In this document: positions 7,229 to 8,970 of the stretch, one piece after another | How the letters are laid out: each line of letters begins with the position of its first letter | How positions within the stretch are numbered: the first letter of the stretch is position 1 | NCBI GenBank assembly: GCA_025936205.1 | Contig: JAICTU010000382.1 | Location: 1-8,970, forward strand | DNA length: 8,970 nt | Direction of reading: 5' to 3' | Origin: Polyangiaceae bacterium | GTDB taxonomy: Bacteria > Myxococcota > Polyangia > Polyangiales > Polyangiaceae | Notes under the pieces: model-generated | What the model was told of the DNA's origin: nothing | Databases searched by the model: none | The model's input: only the letters and a program-made list of their open reading frames with translations | Position numbers and translations under genes: made by a program

Positions 7229-7969
7229 TCACTCGCGCGTGAGGCGCTGGATCTCTTCTTTGATCAACGTCTCGGCGAGCACGGGGACCACTTCCCACAC
7301 CACGCGCTCGATCACGTCGCGAGACAGCGCCAGCACGGCCTGCACCTGATCGCGCGTGAGCTCCATGCCTTCGAGCTGCGCTTTCAGTGCTGCACCGTTG
7401 CTCGCCAGGGCATGCCCCATGCGCTCCTGCACGGGCGGCGCCGGAGCGCTCGGCGGCGGCGGCGCAGCGCGGCCCGCCGGGGCAGGCATGCGCGCACCGG
7501 GAGAGGGCGGCGGAGGCATCGCGGGCGGCGGCGTACGCGGGATCGGTGCCGGACGCGCGGGTGCTGCAGCGGCAACCGGACGCGCAGGCGCTGCCGGGCG
7601 GGCACCATTCTGCGCCGCCAGCTTCTTCACCTTGTCGCGCATCTGCTGAGTGTCGAAGGGCTTGTCGATGAAATCATCGGCTTGCACCTCGGCTCCGCGC
7701 ACCGGATCATACGGCTGCTGCCGGCTCGACAGGATGATCACCGGCGTACCGGGAGCACGACTCTTTACCTGACGGCAGAGATCGTAGCCGTTGGTTTCAC
7801 CCAGCGTCACGTCGAGGAGCACCATGTCGGGCCGCAGCTGATCTAGCTGGGACAGAGCCTGCTGCGGACTCTCCGCTACCACCGCATCAAACTCGTCGGT
7901 CGCAAAGGTGATACCCAACACCTTGCGCATGGTCTTGCTGTCTTCGACTGCCAATAGCTTCTTGGCCAA
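7229..7969 (-). CDS. Response regulator: receiver, Pro/Ala-rich linker, C-terminal helical tail
   Basis: A 246-residue cytosolic protein. The receiver (about 3-120) has acidic residues Glu9 and Asp10 (AVEDS), phosphoacceptor Asp53 (VLLDVTLGE), Ser81 in the switch position (IILSS) and Lys103 (IDKPF). Residues about 123-180 are almost only Pro, Ala, Arg and Gly, a flexible linker. The last 65 or so form a charged helical tail ending IERVVWEVVPVLAETLIKEE, which resembles tails seen on several deltaproteobacterial receiver proteins. There is no DNA-binding or enzymatic output domain. The layout recalls the myxobacterial polarity protein RomR, but homology outside the receiver is not shown. The chosen start is TTG 7969, giving the usual (M)AKKLLAVEDS, with AGGAGGAG ending 4 bases before it; an upstream GTG at 8026 has no such site. 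It lies upstream of the hybrid kinase in the same orientation and is a plausible partner of its phosphorelay. Confidence 0.9.
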   Translation of the reverse strand: MAKKLLAVEDSKTMRKVLGITFATDEFDAVVAESPQQALSQLDQLRPDMVLLDVTLGETNGYDLCRQVKSRAPGTPVIILSSRQQPYDPVRGAEVQADDFIDKPFDTQQMRDKVKKLAAQNGARPAAPARPVAAAAPARPAPIPRTPPPAMPPPPSPGARMPAPAGRAAPPPPSAPAPPVQERMGHALASNGAALKAQLEGMELTRDQVQAVLALSRDVIERVVWEVVPVLAETLIKEEIQRLTRE

Positions 7970-7973
7970 GCTG

Positions 7974-7981
7974 CTCCTCCT
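7974..7981 (-). promoter_or_regulatory. Strong Shine-Dalgarno that fixes the TTG start of the response regulator
   Basis: On the minus strand AGGAGGAG is followed by CAGC and then TTG (7969). It is the best ribosome binding site in the window and decides for TTG over the GTG 57 bases upstream. Confidence 0.8.
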
Positions 7982-8108
7982 GTCGCCCACGCTTCTCCAA
8001 CGGCCGAAGCTGGGCGAGACCTGCACAGTTTAGGCTCGTGTGCGTCCCTTGACCTTATCGATCTGCTGGTTTCGAGCCAAGAATACGGGGATCACCTCTG
8101 CGCATTCG

Positions 8109-8157
8109 CCCCGCGGGGAGCATTATCTCTTCCGGACGGGCACCGCTCCCCCGTCCG
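8109..8157. repeat. Overlapping, mutually exclusive inverted repeats
   Basis: Three perfect structures share bases: the palindrome CCCCGCGGGG (8109-8118); GGGGAGC (8115-8121) with GCTCCCC (8145-8151); and CGGACGGG (8133-8140) with CCCGTCCG (8150-8157, 9-base loop). The second and third cannot both form fully because they compete for 8150-8151. They sit more than 200 bases upstream of the OmpH/Skp start and about 140 upstream of the response regulator start. Function is unknown; terminator, switch-like leader or chance in GC-rich DNA are all possible. Confidence 0.4.
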
Positions 8158-8243
8158 TCGCGGCCTGTCCGTCACCGCCACCTCCATCCCCCCACCCCGG
8201 CGGCGTACTCTCCGCCCCCCGAACGCTCGCTTCGCGGAGCCCT

Positions 8244-8273
8244 TTGCTCAGCGATCCCCAGCACTTCTATATG
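8244..8273 (+). promoter_or_regulatory. Candidate sigma-70-type promoter for the OmpH/Skp gene
   Basis: TTGCTC (8244-8249), 18 bases, then TATATG (8268-8273), the only TATA-like hexamer in the gap on this strand. It would start transcription near 8280, about 90 bases before ATG 8373. The -35 half is a poor match, so this is tentative. Confidence 0.3.
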
Positions 8274-8372
8274 TCAAACGCAGCGCTCCGCCAGCACGGG
8301 TGTGCGGCGCGCCTGCCCGGCCCCTGGCTCTCCAGCTTGACCCCCGACAACCCGGCGGGTAAGCCCCGGCCC

Positions 8373-8970
8373 ATGATTTCCGTCCCTTCCCTTTCTTCGG
8401 CCTGCGGCGGGCGCAACGCCTCCGGGCTCGCGCTCGCTTCCCGTCCCGTCTGGCGCGCGCTGCCCCACTTCGCGGCGCTCGCCGTGGGATTGCTCCTGCT
8501 CACGTTCGCGCCGGGCGCGTTCGCGCAGGCGGCGATGCGCGTCGCCGTCGTCGACACGCAGCGTGCCGTCATGGAGACGGAAGACGGCCTGCGCGCGCAA
8601 GCCACGCTGAAGAAACTGTTCGACAAGCGCCAGCGCGAGCTCGACCAGAAGCAGAAGGACCTTCAGAAAGAGCGCGAGGACATCGAAAAGAACAAGGACA
8701 AGCTCGCGCCCGAAGCCCTGCAGAAGAAGGCCGAGAGCTGGCAGCGCGAGATGGCGCAGGTCCAGGGCGTGTTCGTCGAGTACAACAAAGAGCTGCAGCA
8801 GAAGCAGAACGAGCTCACGAACCCCATCGTGCAGAAAGCGGTCGGCATCATCCGGCGCCTCGCCACGCAAGAAGGCTACGACATGGTGATCGAGCGCCAG
8901 GCGGCCACCTATTTCCGCAGCGACCTCGACCTCACCGACAAGGTGATCACCCTCTACAACCGCGACAACG
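8373..8970 (+). CDS. OmpH/Skp-family periplasmic outer-membrane-protein chaperone (3' end off the window)
   Basis: The visible 199 residues have an N-terminal signal peptide (hydrophobic run about 33-46, likely cleavage after AFA at residue 51). A short beta strand MRVAVVDTQRAVMETEDG then opens the OmpH/Skp fold, followed by long charged, Lys/Glu/Gln-rich helices (about 75-160) forming the coiled-coil arms, and a C-terminal return VIERQAATYFRSDLDLTDKVITLYN. Skp trimers hold unfolded outer-membrane proteins in the periplasm and pass them to the BAM complex. Only a few residues should be missing at the right edge. ATG 8373 gives an unusually long n-region of about 30 residues; no in-frame ATG lies between it and residue 55, so a GTG/CTG/TTG start further in is possible. 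bamA, the common upstream neighbour, is not here; lpxD often follows and would be outside the window. Confidence 0.88.
   Translation, partial: MISVPSLSSACGGRNASGLALASRPVWRALPHFAALAVGLLLLTFAPGAFAQAAMRVAVVDTQRAVMETEDGLRAQATLKKLFDKRQRELDQKQKDLQKEREDIEKNKDKLAPEALQKKAESWQREMAQVQGVFVEYNKELQQKQNELTNPIVQKAVGIIRRLATQEGYDMVIERQAATYFRSDLDLTDKVITLYNRDN

Larger units (their letters stand above)
7970..8372. other. Non-coding divergent gap between the response regulator and OmpH/Skp genes
   Basis: This stretch of about 400 bases separates divergent genes. No convincing protein is seen in it on either strand; open frames across it are continuations of shadows. It holds a weak TTGGCT-N17-TAAGGT pair toward the response regulator (8080-8052, minus), overlapping hairpins at 8109-8157, a pyrimidine-rich plus strand at about 8168-8220, and a candidate promoter for the OmpH/Skp gene at 8244-8273. 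Both genes' promoters must lie here unless they are transcribed from farther away. Confidence 0.6.

Noticed and set aside
6953..7846. 297-residue plus-strand open frame across the gap and the response regulator
   Set aside because: It is antisense to the receiver protein, with Arg-rich low complexity where the Pro/Ala linker is encoded, and has no ribosome binding site or motif.
8168..8220. Possible G-quadruplex on the minus strand (plus strand is C/T-rich)
   Set aside because: Only three G-runs of three or more are spaced suitably and one loop is long; it does not meet the usual four-run pattern, so it is noted as base skew only.

Overview
The window is GC-rich DNA with strong G/C bias at third codon positions. 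The gene content (a very large CheB-CheR-PAS-kinase-receiver hybrid, a receiver protein with a Pro/Ala-rich linker, a fused siroheme/heme gene and an orphan lipoprotein) suggests a large-genome myxobacterium-like deltaproteobacterium (Myxococcota). That placement is inferred from style and family knowledge, not from a marker gene.

Layout: (1) The left edge to about 1067 (minus strand) is a SUMT-HemD fusion (uroporphyrinogen-III C-methyltransferase followed by uroporphyrinogen-III synthase), cut by the window edge inside the HemD half. (2) Diverging from it on the plus strand is a two-gene unit: a small Spx/ArsC-like thioredoxin-fold protein (1129-1488) and, 9 bases later, a 423-residue unrecognised lipoprotein (1498-2769). 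(3) A convergent gap, 2770-2885, carries two perfect stem-loops. (4) On the minus strand, 2886-6902 encodes one 1338-residue protein with CheB, CheR, PAS-like, heptad coiled-coil, PAS, histidine kinase and receiver domains. All key catalytic residues are visible. (5) A 326-base gap (6903-7228) holds a hairpin after the upstream gene, a perfect 7-9-7 dyad within a candidate promoter, a cluster of GGCAAC boxes, and an inverted repeat that also fits a sigma-54 -24/-12 pattern. (6) At 7229-7969 (minus) is a 246-residue response regulator with a receiver domain, Pro/Ala-rich linker and conserved-looking C-terminal helix. It starts at TTG behind a strong Shine-Dalgarno sequence. (7) A 403-base non-coding gap with overlapping hairpins follows. 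(8) At the right edge (8373 onward, plus) is an OmpH/Skp-type periplasmic chaperone with a signal peptide, missing only its last residues.

How the genes may work together: the response regulator and the CheB-CheR-kinase hybrid lie in the same orientation and probably form one signalling module. The hairpin and promoter-like sites between them suggest separate transcription. No CheA, CheW or chemoreceptor is present, so the CheB/CheR domains probably act on a receptor encoded elsewhere, or serve as sensory or regulatory modules. The SUMT-HemD gene belongs to tetrapyrrole synthesis and OmpH/Skp to outer-membrane assembly; neither appears linked to the signalling genes. No RNA genes, insertion sequences, CRISPR arrays or phage genes were seen. 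The most interesting items are regulatory: a palindrome centred on the forced GTG start of the Spx-like gene, and the dense dyad structure upstream of the hybrid kinase.
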